Of a DNA stretch of 64,000 nt, positions 1 to 13,300 are shown in pieces; the stretch's first letter is position 1; each line of letters starts with the position of its first letter. A program made the position numbers and the translations under genes. Below the pieces are notes generated by a model. The model made no database searches and had not been told where the DNA came from. It worked only from the letters and a program-made list of their open reading frames with translations. Origin of the DNA: Hirudo medicinalis (Eukaryota; Annelida; Clitellata; Hirudinida; Hirudinidae). The stretch is taken from the NCBI GenBank assembly GCA_011800805.1, contig MPNW01000273.1:54598-118597 (forward strand), read 5' to 3'.

Positions 1-50
1 AGTGAAAATAAAAAAGGATAATAATAATTGACTGGAGGCCAATTTAACAG

Positions 51-1381
51 CTCGGATGCTGCAGTGCATTGTGTCAACTGTCTGAGGAATATCGGGTTCA
101 AGATTTTGTGGGGGCCTGGCTGAGCCTCTTCAAGCATCCAGCCTCCCCTGTCATGCAACCTCACAATCTCATGCAACGGATCCTGCCCAGGTCAAAAAGC
201 AGCAACGGGTAACATGATCATGATAGTGGTTGCCAAAGAAGAAAATCGAATGTAGAACTTCTCTACTGACCAACCAGAATTCTTCCATTTCATTGCAGGA
301 TTTCTACATTGCCAAGTGGCCACAGCATGAATAATGATGATTGGTCGACGACTCTAGTGGGAGGTCCCTTACTTTTCATCCTCAGTACCCTCGCCTCTTC
401 TCCAATGTCGCACGACCTGCATTTCCATTCGGATGCCATAAAGCTGGCTGGGAACTTGTTCATTGGTAGTGCTAAATAAAAATTTACGACAATGAAGGTC
501 ATAGTTGTATTTGTAGTTTATATTGTAGTTCAGTATGTAGCACCATAAGCATATCATCAGAAGTGCTTGTTGTTAACCATATACATAGTGCTTCTTGCCA
601 AGGGTATTTGTGGCGGTGCAAAATGGGTTGTTGATGCAAAACTATGACTATTGGTTTTTCTGTTGTATGCAGGCACCCAACTCTCTGAGCTAACTTGCAT
701 GCCCATGACAAGTCATTCATTGGTTTCATTAGTGTTTTGCAACAACTTATGATAATGACTTCACTTAATAATTATTTAGGCACTTCTACACACGACTTGA
801 AAGGACAGGGTGCCGTACTCTCCGATACTCCGCACGATTGGTCCACACTCTCGGATAAATTCCTTACGCTTCTTGGAGATAAATTGCTAATTCACGTTCT
901 CAGGTCATTTCTTATATGAATTTATTAAAACATTTTAGATTATTTTTATTTAGTTATCTGGTATTAGTTAATTATTATTATTATTAATTTCAAGGTTGGT
1001 TTTGTGGTAATTATCTAGGATGCTCAACATCTTTCACCACATAATTGAAGATGTAATCCCAAATTCTGCCCAATCAAAATCACTTCCCAGTCTTCCGACT
1101 CCTCCTTCTTTAAGTCCGATAAAGAGGAAACCTAAGGTTGGGAAGGAAAGTGAAACTTTACAGGGTAGGCCCACTTCGACCAATCAGGACAAACCTCCTG
1201 GTTATATTAAAATTTATTATTCTTATAACTAATATTTCCATGATGCAATGGACCTTAGCGACATCAGTTGTAATTTTATTTAGTTAAAGAACCAATCAAA
1301 GAAGGTCTGGGCTCCTTCACAAATATCCAACACTACCTTCAGTTATATAGTGTGCTCAAGTCAGCTTATATGTCATTCAAG
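51..1381 (+). CDS. HTT: Huntingtin exons, block 1 (5 exons)
   Basis: Exons at about 51-208, 299-465, 780-903, 1019-1200 and 1284-1381. The first reads LGCCSALCQLSEEYRV, equivalent to human FGCCEALCLLS. Its donor is uncertain (190 or 208). The second ends SDAIKLAGNLFI, like human QDALILAGNLLA. The fourth carries PSLPTPPSLSPIKRK, matching human PSLTNPPSLSPIRRK, a proline/serine-rich disordered linker between HEAT arrays. The fifth reads GLGSFTNIQHYLQLYSVLK, matching human SLGSFYHLPSYLKLHDVLK. Exon 4 ends one base into a codon and exon 5 supplies the other two, which supports the join. Confidence 0.9.
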
Positions 1382-4300
1382 GTTTTTCATCTTTGTTGAT
1401 CAATATTCATTGTAAAATTATAAAAATATATATTATAAAATTAAAAATTTGTCATGTTGGGTGTGACTTTATGTAGAATTTATGTTTATTCAAAACAAAA
1501 ATAATGAGTTAAGTTTATGCAGCATTAAAGTATGTTGAGTTACAGTGTGTATTATTATTTATAATATTGAAGATTGTATTATTAAATAATTCACTTTTAA
1601 GATGTATAGCATATGTGTATGTATATAAGATGTATATAAGTTTGTAGTATCGAAGTATGTGGCACTGAAGGGCAATGTCGTTCGGTGAAAAATTCGGTGT
1701 TACTCTTCATCAGATGAACATTCCTTTACAAACTAGTGAGGCTGTTGAGCATTTATTCAGCTCGTCTGATATTGAGCAGNTAAACTGTTTATGGACTTGC
1801 TTATATTGAAAGTTAGCAAGCACTTGTAGCTGACTTCTGTAAGATTATCATTATATACATTGATCGTGGAAAAACACTCTCATTAGTAGAGCCTATCAAA
1901 GATTTGGCTCGGGCCTCTGCTCGAAAGGGACCTAAAAAAATTGAATCATGACTTTTTTGTTGCTTTTCAATTAACAAAATTGAAATTAACTTGGTTGCTT
2001 GTTGCACTGCCAAGGTCTATAGTTTCTCAATACTCCGCCTTGGAGCTCCGACAGGGATCCCCAGAGGAGGTTCCCCCGTCTTCAAACGTTTCGGCCCTTT
2101 GAATCTCCTGACGTTTTCGAGGGGGCGGGCCACATCCGGTGATCACCGGATGTCCCTGTCGGTTTTTATCCTTCGGAACCCAACGCTTACCGCCGGCTCT
2201 GAGAGGCTCTCTTTGGCCTTCTTATGCCGGTCACTGCTGCCTGGACTGGAGCAACTTCCGAAAGCTCTCAATGGCTTCTTCATGTCGCATACTACCTGCT
2301 TTGCACCTGCAATCTTCGACTATGCGAGGCTCTCTTTGGCCTTTTTATGTCGATCACATCCACCCCAGTTGCCTACAGCAGTCATGAAAGCTCTCAGTGG
2401 CTTTTTCACACCATGTACTTAATATATGCAAACTGGTTCTTATAATTTGTTTGTAGCGGGCAGCCGGAGATAGAAATTTTCGGGACTCGACCGCGGGCCT
2501 TTATGCGACAGTAAGATGGCATCCGTCAACGATGACACGAGCACCAAGTCCGACCTCTTGCCACTTTCTATCAGCACCTGGGGATAGTGCCTCATCCCTT
2601 CTAGGTTGGATGCCATGGTCCAATCGTTTGCCTTTGCAAGAATGTCTCGCCAGGGAGTTTGACATCTCTTTCTGCAGAGGTGTGCGAAGCTCTCGCAAGA
2701 AATAAATCTTTTGCTGCTTTGCGATCGTGCGCAAGTTTGCTTTGGAGACTGCTGCTTTTGCAGCCTCGCACACTTCTCGAAGGACCTGGTTATGTCGCCA
2801 TGTGGACCGACCATTGGCAAGGGCATACGTGCAATTGCTGAACACGTGATGCAGTGTCTCGGTCCCGCCACAGGGCCCGCACTTGGTGTCTTCCACCAAA
2901 CCCCACTTCTGCAAATTGTCCCTGGAGGGCAGCTGGTCGTACACTGACCTTATCACGAAGGCAAGTCGGAGCGGGGACATCTTCCACATATCGCTCCAGG
3001 TAAGGGATCGTTGCATTACGTCTTCCCACGTTGTCCACTTACCCTGCTGTGATTGCTGGACCGCCCTCATGACTTGGTCTTGTTCCACTTTTCTCCTCCT
3101 TTCCTGGTTAATCATAGCGGCTCTGGTTGATGAGCTTGCCTGGGACCATTTTGGAAGGTGGTTAGTTAGTTCCATCCAACTGCATGACGGTCTGTCTGGG
3201 TAGGACCTCTCACTTCTTCGAACATCAGCTCGGCTACTGATTCGTCGATCTCGTTCTGCGCTCAGAATTTCCTTCCAGATCTGAGTAGTGGCTTGACTTC
3301 GTGGATCCTGCTGTGCATGGAGTTGTTGAGCGTCCACTGTGTTCTTATTTTGGAGAGCTTGTACTCTTCCAAGATGGACCTATATACCACGATAGTATTA
3401 AGTTATGCAGTGCTAGAATGTGTAATATGTATATAGTACTAAAGTGTAAAGTGTGAAGTTTTACTCCAGAAAATTATATTTCATTTCAATTGCAATTACA
3501 AGTAGATTATCTGAATAAGTAATATTTATTTATTTATGCACATATATCAACATAACAAGTACTAATTGGATTATTAGGAATTATATTAAAATATTAATCA
3601 TTCGACTCACAGATATCAGCAGAACTGACCAGTGACAAATTCCTGCATACCTTGAAATCAACACTAACAGTTTTGTCTCAGTTACTTGAACTTGCAACCC
3701 TGAATGAAGTGTCAAGATGTGCTGATGAACTTCTCTCTTATCTTGCTTCAACCTTTGCCCTCGAACCTTCAGTGTCACTCATCTGTGTCAGACAGGTTTG
3801 AGTTTTTGGAAGTCATTACAGCTACTGCTGCGTCATGATGACGAGGATGATGACAATTGAAAAATTGTCCTCACCATGGAAGCTTGCAAGATATGTGCAA
3901 TATTTGTGATTAATGTTTGCAGTTGCTACATTTTTGAAGTTAAGTTAGAAATCTATGTGGCAGCTTTTAAGGTCAATTTTTGGGACAAACATGGCATCAG
4001 AGGAAGGAGGCCACTTCAGTAACAGACAACAAATCTCAACGAGTCCCAGCTCTCAGCTCCTCGATTCGCTGAAGCTTTATGACGTCTGCTTTAAACTGCC
4101 AATGATTTTCTTATATGAAAGCGGTAGCTCTCAACAGACCGATGAAAAGTCTGGACTTCCATTTAATATTTATTCAGTATTCTATTTATTGAGTGTGGAA
4201 CTTATTGAAATGATGCTGATCATTTTTTTCATAGGAAATCATGTGACAGGATTCAACCTGCTTTGATGGCAAAGATTTTTTCAAAATCTGATAAAGTGAG

Positions 4301-7300
4301 ATGCGATATTTTTGTTTTGCAATTATAATTATAAATTTAAATATAGAAATATTGTAATTATATTTTTAATTATGAATTTAAATATTATATATGCAATTAT
4401 ATCCATTTTTGAGGTAATTTGGCAATAAATTTTCATCTGAATATGCTCTGTTAAATGCATCTTTCCCACTTTTTGTTACAACATTTTTCGATCAATCTCT
4501 CCAATTTTTGGAACCCATGCATTGACAAAGTCATGTGAATTTGTTTAACCCTCTAATGACACAAATGCACCCCAAGTTGCATTTTGTTCTAATATTCATC
4601 CCAGAAGGATTCAAAATATGAAACCCAAATTTTATGACTTTTCCTTATTTATGAGGATGTACTTATTCCCCGATAACATAACTCAATTATTTTCGGAGAT
4701 ATTTGATCATTATACGTTACTGTCATCAGGTGTGCATTTGCATATTTTTAAATTGCTTGACTTTGCTGAATGACTCTATATAAGAAAGGAAGTGCTTGAT
4801 TTAATACAAGTTAACAACAGTGGCGAATAATAAAAGAGTTAATTTGCAAAGAATAAAGGCAGAATAGGCAAGACAATTTATATTGGAATCTTGTAGTCAA
4901 CTGACTGACTATCTGAGGCCTCATCTGCTGTTAGTCCCAGCATGGGGATTTGTGTTTCAGAGTAGTCATCATTTATGCCTTGACTCGGGGGAGCTTCAGC
5001 TTCTCGAACATGGAAAAGAGGCAAGGTATTATCTGTATTAACAATGTAGAATACCATTGCTGTTTTGCTGATCGCTTTGAAGCAGTCTTTCTGCCGGCTT
5101 GACCTGGAAAGGGCCATGAATTCCATCTCCTGAATTGTTCGACAGTGCGTCCACTTTTCTTCAATTCTTTTCAGTGTTGTCGTGAATTGGGTACTCTCGA
5201 CTCTTGACCCTGGAATGGTGGGTGGCAGCAATTAATCTTGCTTTGATGGACGATGTTGTCCTCATCACCCGTATTTGGCTTGGAACTTCAACTATTTTTA
5301 GACAGGTAAGCCAATCACTTGAGAGTGTAGGGTTGGTGTTGAAAACCAAGAATATGCCAATCATACGATAGTAGATGTTGGGAAGCAGAAAACATGGTGT
5401 TGTGACCCCACGAGTCGATCAAGGGGTTGAAGTGAGTATGTCTGTTGAGGAGTGTTACAAGTATTTGGGGTGGAGGTGGGTTTGGGTGAATACGGATCTC
5501 CGAATTTTCATTTCGAGTTCAATGCCCTAAAATGCGGCTCAGTTAAAACCTCATCTGCGCAATTTACTTCCTCCAATTCCACCAGCAAGGGCTAAGAGAT
5601 CACTTCGTAAATGCAATGTCGTTTGAAAGTGCAAAGATTACTAATCATGCATAACAATTTAATATGATTTATTCAAAACAAGGCAACACTAGGAGGCATT
5701 TAAAAATGCGAGATGGCTAAAAAGTGCTAGAACAAGATTTATTAAAATACTAAGCTGCCTGTCAGTGACGTGACATTTACTAATTCTATTTCAGGGAATT
5801 ATTTTATTGCGCGGATGTGTGCATGCGGTATATGGTTGTTGAATCGTCTGCGAGATACCGCGCGTTGGAATGATTGGTTGTGATCTGATATATTCTGCAT
5901 GCTAATAAGCTATGTATATATATATATGTAGGACACACACACGCACGCACACACACACACACACAGTCCTAATAGGTCCAAATCATCTTAGTCATGCAAT
6001 GGGCTTTAATCAAATAAATAAATAATGAATCTATCCTAATCATCTAGCTAGGAAACTGACGTTAATAAATAATAATAATAATAATAGAATGCGGAGAGAC
6101 GGAGTGTTAGTTGGCAGCTGTGAAGTGAGGGTGTGTTGAGTGATCGTGCGAAGAGGCAGACGAGTTTGAGAGCGTGTGTGGTGTGCGTGTAGATCGATTG
6201 TTGTGTTTGTGGTTGTGATTAGTATTCTATTGCTTTCTTCGCTGAAAATATAATTTATTTTCGACAACTAAGAGAGTTTGAGTTGCTTTTCCGTCAATTT
6301 TAGATCTAACTCGGTTATACAAGACAGATACCCGGTGGGGGGAAGTCAAGAACTTGACACAGCCCATGAGGTGTCCTCCATGAATTATATTACAAGCTTA
6401 CTGAGGGAAATTATTGGTTGGTCTCTGAGACTCTTTGCCAAAGAGGCCAGAAGTTATGGCTTTCAGGGTTTAGTGGGATTTAGCTGGACAGGCCAGCAAT
6501 CCAAGGAACAAAATTACTCAGAATTTTGCCTTGGACCTGTATGAAAATACCATCACTGGAAAGGGATTCAGGAGTTTCACTGGGACTCCTGACACGAGTG
6601 AATGTATGCTCGATGGCAAAGCGCACATGCCAGCTTATCAGTGTGTGTCGTGTATCCGGGTTCGGGTGGGTATGCAACATGGAGCAAATTAGGAGCCCTG
6701 AGGGGTCCAAAATCCTCTTCAAATGTGACGTAGATTGCGAACAAAAGGAATTGTTGTACATCATTCAGAAGTTCCCAAAGACGAAAGGGTGACATAAGTT
6801 AAGTGACGTGATGCAATTTTAGGACACTAGAGTTGCTGGGCTGGGAAGTTGTTCAATTGTGCCCTACTTGGTTGCTCGGCTGGCTGAGGGTCAGATTCTT
6901 GTGTGTGAGGCCTCAATCCAGCATGGCATGCTAATAGAGGGAGTATGATGAGAAGGTTGTAAAGTACAATGTCTCGTGTATCCGTGATTGATTGTGGGAC
7001 CATTGCCATTTTTTGGGATGCCTCAGACTGGCACCCCTGCCAAGGGTCATAGTGTATGCTTCGTCGTAGAGGGGAGCCATTCTTTTTATTAATGTCCATT
7101 ACATATCTAGTTGATTAGGACGGGATTCGAATCCATGCTCCGTCACTTTAAATATTGTAAATATATTTAAAACATAATAATTATTATAATTGTAATCTGC
7201 AAGTTCGTGTTTATGAATAACTTGTTGTTAATACTTAAGTCTTCAGTTGGATCTTACATAAAACTCTTTGAACCGCTGGTCATAAGAGCATTGAAGCAGT

Positions 7301-10300
7301 ACACACTTACCAGCTTGCCTGAGGTTCAACTGCATGTCCTCGACCTTCTCACTACTCTCGTCCAACTCAGGGTCAATTATTGCCTGCTTGATTCTGATCA
7401 GGTAATACTACCTTTCATCACCATCGGTCTTCATAACCATCGTCGAGTCGTTATTCCTTAGAGAAACCGTGAATGGAGAACTTAGGCTTCTCCAATGCTG
7501 TGCTCATGGCATCATGCAAATTAACTATTATTAATCATCATCTGTCTTTGACCATTGGTGAATATTTTTATTTATCAAGCATTCAGAGTATTTTGAGAAT
7601 CCAAGGATGAAAATAAATTCGCTAAGCCAAGACACAGAAGTTTGCAGAGTAAGATGAAAGAATTCACAAATAACCTGAGAAATTAATTGAAAGAGTAGTT
7701 GATGTTTTGGGAAGATTTGAGTTTTTTTATTATAAGTATTTGTATTTTAACTATGAGTGTTTTAAAAATCATTGTAAATAATTTGTAGTATTAATAGCTA
7801 GTATTTATAAAAAGTAAAACACTCCAGCATTCAATGTTTATTTTAAAAATCATCAGATATTCATTGGGTTTGTTCTCAAACAAATTGAATTGATCGAGAC
7901 AGGACAAAGCAGGTTGGACTTCATTTTTCTGATGATCATTGTGGTGATGACAGTATTGAATGATGTAATGTTGAGAAAAGTGTTGGCAGCATATTGGCCT
8001 CTTTAAAATTGTTTCAGACTCCAAGAAACAATTGATCTGTTGATTGATGCTGTTGAATTTCACGTTTTGATTGCAAATTTACATTCACAAATGAATGTTC
8101 ACATCCTGAATAATATAAATAAATATTCAGAGCAACAGATGGCTTGCTGCCTCAGATTTTCAACTTCTTAATTCACCTGTCATTTGAGAAATACCACAAC
8201 AAGGGCATCATCACCATGTCAAAAGTCATCCAACTCTGTGATGGAATCATCGCCAGTGAATTGGAGCCAAGTCTCTATGGTGCTATTATTAGTGTCATCT
8301 TATAGAGAATGTTATTTTCATTTGCATTGATGTGAGCTTGTAATCTTTCCATTGCAACCGCACATGTTTGCAATACAGCTTTCATTGCTGCTAGCACTCT
8401 TAGGAATGCCAACAGTATTTAGGTTAGACTATGTCTGTTCCTATTAGTAGCTGATAGTTGATTGACAGCTGTCCCATGTCTCGAGCACATTGTGTCTGCC
8501 TTGTTCAGCAAAGTCTCAGACAGTCGACAGTCAGATCCAAAAGAGTTGGAGACTCAGAGAGAAGTTGTTGTGTCCATGCTGCTCAAGTTGTTGAGGTTTT
8601 GTGAGGTTAGTTTTATTATCATCATTGCTGCTCTTTTATGAAGAAACCATGATTTTTGATAACAATGATAAGCTTAATAGGACTGTTGATGATGATGATT
8701 TCAGGTGTTGGACATGTTGAATGTTGTACTGAGACATGCAGAGGGTGAAGATCGACTGAACAAACTTTCAAGACAAATTTCTGACTATTTCTTCCCTGCA
8801 CTCATGAGACAAGAGGTTTTTTAAATTTTTATTCTAATCGTTATTTTATTGAATTATTTATTATTTCAATGTTTAATTGTTATTCTTAGTAATTAATTAA
8901 TTTGATCTTATTTTAATGTTCAATCTACTTAATTATTTATCCAAATGATTAAGATGTTTATTTAACATCTTTCATTCTTTCTGCCTGCAGATTCAGATTG
9001 AAAATGCAGAGGACCTCAATTGTGTCATAAATTTGTTTGAAAGTCTTTCTCCATGTGTCTTCAGACCCATCGACATCCTCGTCAACATACTCTTCACTGT
9101 GCCATCGACTGAGGTTCACTTCTAACTATTTGACAGTCGTGCTTTTCGACTTAGACTTTGCTTAATATTCAGTAGGGATATTAGAATGTGTTTTGCTCCG
9201 TTGTGATGGCTTTTTATTGAATAGTGCAATGTGCATTATTTTAATGTGCACACTTAAATGTGATTTGGAATGTAATGTAATTGTTTTTGTTGAGGAGAGT
9301 ACTCATTATGAATCATTCACCATGATTTGGAATCATCTTCTTTTCATACAAAAAAGTTAACATTAAAGCTCTAGATGAAATAATTTTAAGATTTGACGAT
9401 GATTGTATGTGGTTATGATAACGATATTCAGCAGAAGCAAGACGCGAAGTTGTGCCGATGGTTGGCTCAAGCACTTTGTTGCTTGAGAACGTTATTGACT
9501 CTCGATGACAGGAAGGTGGTGCTGGTCAAAATAGCTCAGATGAGAGAAACACCACCTTTGTTCTCGTTTCCATCCTGCCAACTGTTTGTAAAGTCACCAC
9601 TGCTATCATCTTTAAAAAATATTGGTGATGATAATGATGCCGGTGTGGAAGAATCTGGTGAACTGATTTTGTCAAGGTTTGAAAAAAAAAACACTCTGTA
9701 TTTTAATTTGTGACATTTAACTTTGTCATTTAAATTATCAACAGGTTCATGATCGGCCTGGTTGTTAATTTAATGTCGAGCATACAAGTGAAGCCAGTGT
9801 CAGAGAATCAAAGGAATGTCAAGTTCTTTCTGTGTCAGGAAATGTTTCACTTGCTGCTGCTTTTGGAGAAGATGCTGTGTGAGTCACACATCACGATCTG
9901 CACGTTCGCCATTAAACTGTCATCATCATCATCAACATCAACATGGTGGTTCTTGTAATCCAAGAATTGCCAACTTCAGATACATTCCCAGAAGTGCTGA
10001 TTTCAATGAGAGAACTGATGACAGCATCTGCTCAATTGTGGCTCCAAATGACAAATGACTTCCTCAAACTCCTCACCAGCCACCCACCTCTCCTCATGAG
10101 ATGGTGTTCCATCATCATCATTGTCATCCCCAAAAATGACTACTTGAGGTGGTGGAGAGCCAAGTTTCCTCCCAAGTAAACAACAATTTCTATGTTTTAA
10201 AAATGTCATCAATGCTGCGTTTAATGCCGAGTCATTAATAGCTTCGGAAAGTCTCACTTTTCCATGCTCGTAATTATTTTTTCATATTTTTCAAATTTAA

Positions 10301-13300
10301 TAATTTTGATTATATTTTCTAGATTGTCAAAGATTTCAGCCAACATGCAACTTGTGAGAGAGACAGGATTTCTTCTCATTTGCCAGCGAGTGGTACGTTG
10401 ATGTTTTGTAGACGCAGTATTTATGTTCTGTGCAAGTGCACAAGTACTTGCTTGATAATGAGTTATTTATTCTCAACCTAACGACGTCGATATCTCGTTG
10501 CAATCGATCACACGCACACGCACTCACACCTCCAGGTCGAGAATGGAAAGGAGTGGACGTCGGCAATCGAGTGGATGGTCGACGATCACTTTGAGGACGT
10601 CGTCAAGTTCTCTTGCGAGGAAATTGTTCAGAAACTACTCAGGTGTTGGATGCATGAACGTGTTTGAACATTTTTGATAATCATATGTAATGTGGATGGA
10701 ATGTTGGTTCTGATGTGCATCGGTCGTGACGAGGACGATGGTGATGGATGTGACGACGTCGTAATCGACGACGAGGCAATTGGTCGGATGTTACGTACGC
10801 AGAATAATATTTAAATTGTATATGTAGTTTAGGTTTAATTAACTCCAAAGAGGTTTTTATAAAGGATTACGTGCATGAACGGCTAATTGCATTTTGTTTG
10901 ATCTCAGCCTCATACAAAGTGATGCTGCACTCAGCAGGAAGTTGTGTCGAACTGTGAAGAACTTTTATGAAGGAAATCAATTGGTGAGGAGCAATTTGCA
11001 ATTTTAGTTGAATGATTGTTTGAATTTCAAACATAAATGTACATAGAATATACAATATTATATCAATATATTAATTTAATTCAACAAAATGCACATAATT
11101 TAATATGAAGATATTGATAACATATATATATATATATATATTGATAATAATCCATGATTGTAGTGCGTGACGGATGCGAAAGTGATTATTCAATTTCTTT
11201 TTTAAAGGGACCATCGTCTGTGTCCTTCATCAGGCGGACACTGAAATGCCTCGAGACCACCCACCCGAGAGCAGTCGGAGAAATGTTGAAAGTCCTCGTC
11301 ACTACTTTCCTCTCGACCTGCTACTTCCCCATCGCCAAAGCTGCCGACAGACTGGCCTGCAGATGCGCCGAAGTCCTTTTGGCCGCCGAAGTCGACGTAA
11401 GTTGTCGTGTCGCCCTGCCTCGTATGGAAATCGTTATGTAATGCGACACTGGCTAAATTATATCACTTAGTACTAAATCGACAGCAGGTTTAGAAGTACG
11501 TCGATCATAAAATATGTTGCCTAACAATAACTTGTCGTTGTTGCTGATGATGAGAAGTTTATATTTGCAGCAGTGCAAGCAGTTAATGACATTGGTTGAC
11601 ATCAAAAAGCTCACCGAATATTTGAAAACTTTGAACTTGAAGAAGAAGTGGGTGTCTGTGTTAAGCATGATTGATGCCATTTAATTTTATTGTTCTTATT
11701 TATATTATTATTTTATTTGTTTATTGATCTTGTTTAATACCTAATAAAAGATCAACATCCAAAAATGTAATCAATCCCAAAATACTTTGAGCTATCAAGA
11801 TGTGCCAGGGAGTCTTAATATTCCCCACTAGTTTTATTGGCCAATTCTTTGCTAATGCAAGCCACACACGATGAAAACATTTAAATCAAATAATTAAAAG
11901 TACAATTTAAACACAGTCACCTGTCAAGCTTGTTGTCAAAACTTGAGGAGCATTTAAGAGAGGAAGATGGTTTGACATTAGAACTGCATTCAGAAGAAAG
12001 TGTGGGAACTGAAGATGACAATATGTTTGGTTCTGATCATATCTTTGCCAAGGTGAATCTTTATGCAGGATTGGATGCTTGGATGTTGATTGAGATCATC
12101 GGAGTTTTGTCGCAAACAACGATCGTATTTATACGCAGGTGCAGCGCTTCTTCTCACTCGAACTTTACAACGGCAAATTATATTTAGTCACCAGTTGATC
12201 TTTAACTCAAGCATCAGAGATTATCACTTAATTTGCCATGCGAATGATTAATTGAATGATAGATGGACATACTTGCTTCAAAAATATGCACTACTTTATG
12301 GCTGTTCATAAATCATGCAGGAAGAATATTTGAAGATGGTGAAGGCATCTTGCCTCAAAACAGAGAACAAATCCAGCAGTTGTCCGCAAGTACTCGCGTC
12401 TCTCGATTATTCGTCCATTTTGTCCATCTTCATGTCCGAGGTGAGACGACGACGATCGTTAACAACGCCGGCTCGATGATGATCTTTTGTTGTTTCCCAG
12501 GACTGCAGTCCTCTGCTGTTGAGCAGCTGCATCGAGATGATTTCGTCGCAGTCGAGGTCGGCTCGTCTGTCGTCGCGGTTACGACTTTCGTCGTCGAGTC
12601 GCGCGACCGCTTCATCGACGCAAATGTTCAAGGCCGCCTCTTTTGCCATTCAGAGAAACATCAACAAGGTTGTGAACCTACTGCCCATCCCTTACAGGTT
12701 GGTCGTCATGGAGATGATAACGGCGAAGGCGCAGCCGATGCTAGAAGTTGATGCAGCACGATTGATGGTTTAAATATTTGTGGCATTTGTTCCTTTTGAA
12801 TTTAATGAAAGTTCTTGCACCAAGGATTTATTGATTTAATTTATTGTGATTTAATGATAATTACTCACACTTCCTTTTAACTGAGAAAATGCCCCTAATT
12901 ACTTTCTGAAGATTCTTTGACTCCAAAAATCTGCGAGACCCTCGTGCAGTCAGAACGTTGGAACTGTTTTCGGACCACGAGTTGTTCCAATCCACCGCTG
13001 AACTTGCTCGGGCGGTTCAGGCTTATCTCGAGTTTCTGTCATTGGCTTCGTCTTTCTCCTCGCTCGATGAAAAGAAGAAATTGGACATCCAGGAAACTGA
13101 TGTCAAAGACATTTGCAGATTTTGTATCTTCTACTTAGAGGTACTGCATTTCTTGTGCAGCTCATGATTAAGTTGTTAGTAATTTCTTGTGAATGTCTCC
13201 TAATTATTATGCATCTCGACGACTTGCATTGCTACAAAGTGCCCGATGTCGATGCTTACGGCACTGCGTTTTATCTTCGTTGCGATTGTTTTACGATGGA

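Larger units (their letters stand above)
1382..3612. other. HTT intron with low-complexity DNA and a retroelement fragment
   Basis: This is a 2.2-kb intron. It is AT-rich from 1382 to 2000, with one ambiguous base near 1780. A GC-rich patch from about 2030 to 3385 is a decayed retroelement (separate entries). AT-rich DNA follows to the next exon. No host gene was seen on either strand. Confidence 0.8.
4296..7246. other. Long HTT intron with retroelement debris and simple repeats
   Basis: This 2.95-kb intron holds AT-rich DNA (4300-4850), an unassigned stretch at 4870-5230, a decayed reverse-transcriptase fragment (5220-5620), TA/CA simple repeats (5915-5965), an (ATA)n run near 6065 and a less AT-rich stretch (6280-7140) that I cannot identify. 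ORFs at 6278-6795 overlap on both strands and have no family signature. No huntingtin exon was found, although a short one could be hidden here. Confidence 0.7.

Noticed and set aside
4878..5231. 117-residue minus-strand ORF in an HTT intron
   Set aside because: It has no recognised domain and lies next to retroelement debris. It may be transposon-derived, but nothing in it supports that.
7100..7145. Possible tRNA gene from a GGATTCGAATCC motif
   Set aside because: No acceptor, D or anticodon arm could be paired around it on either strand.
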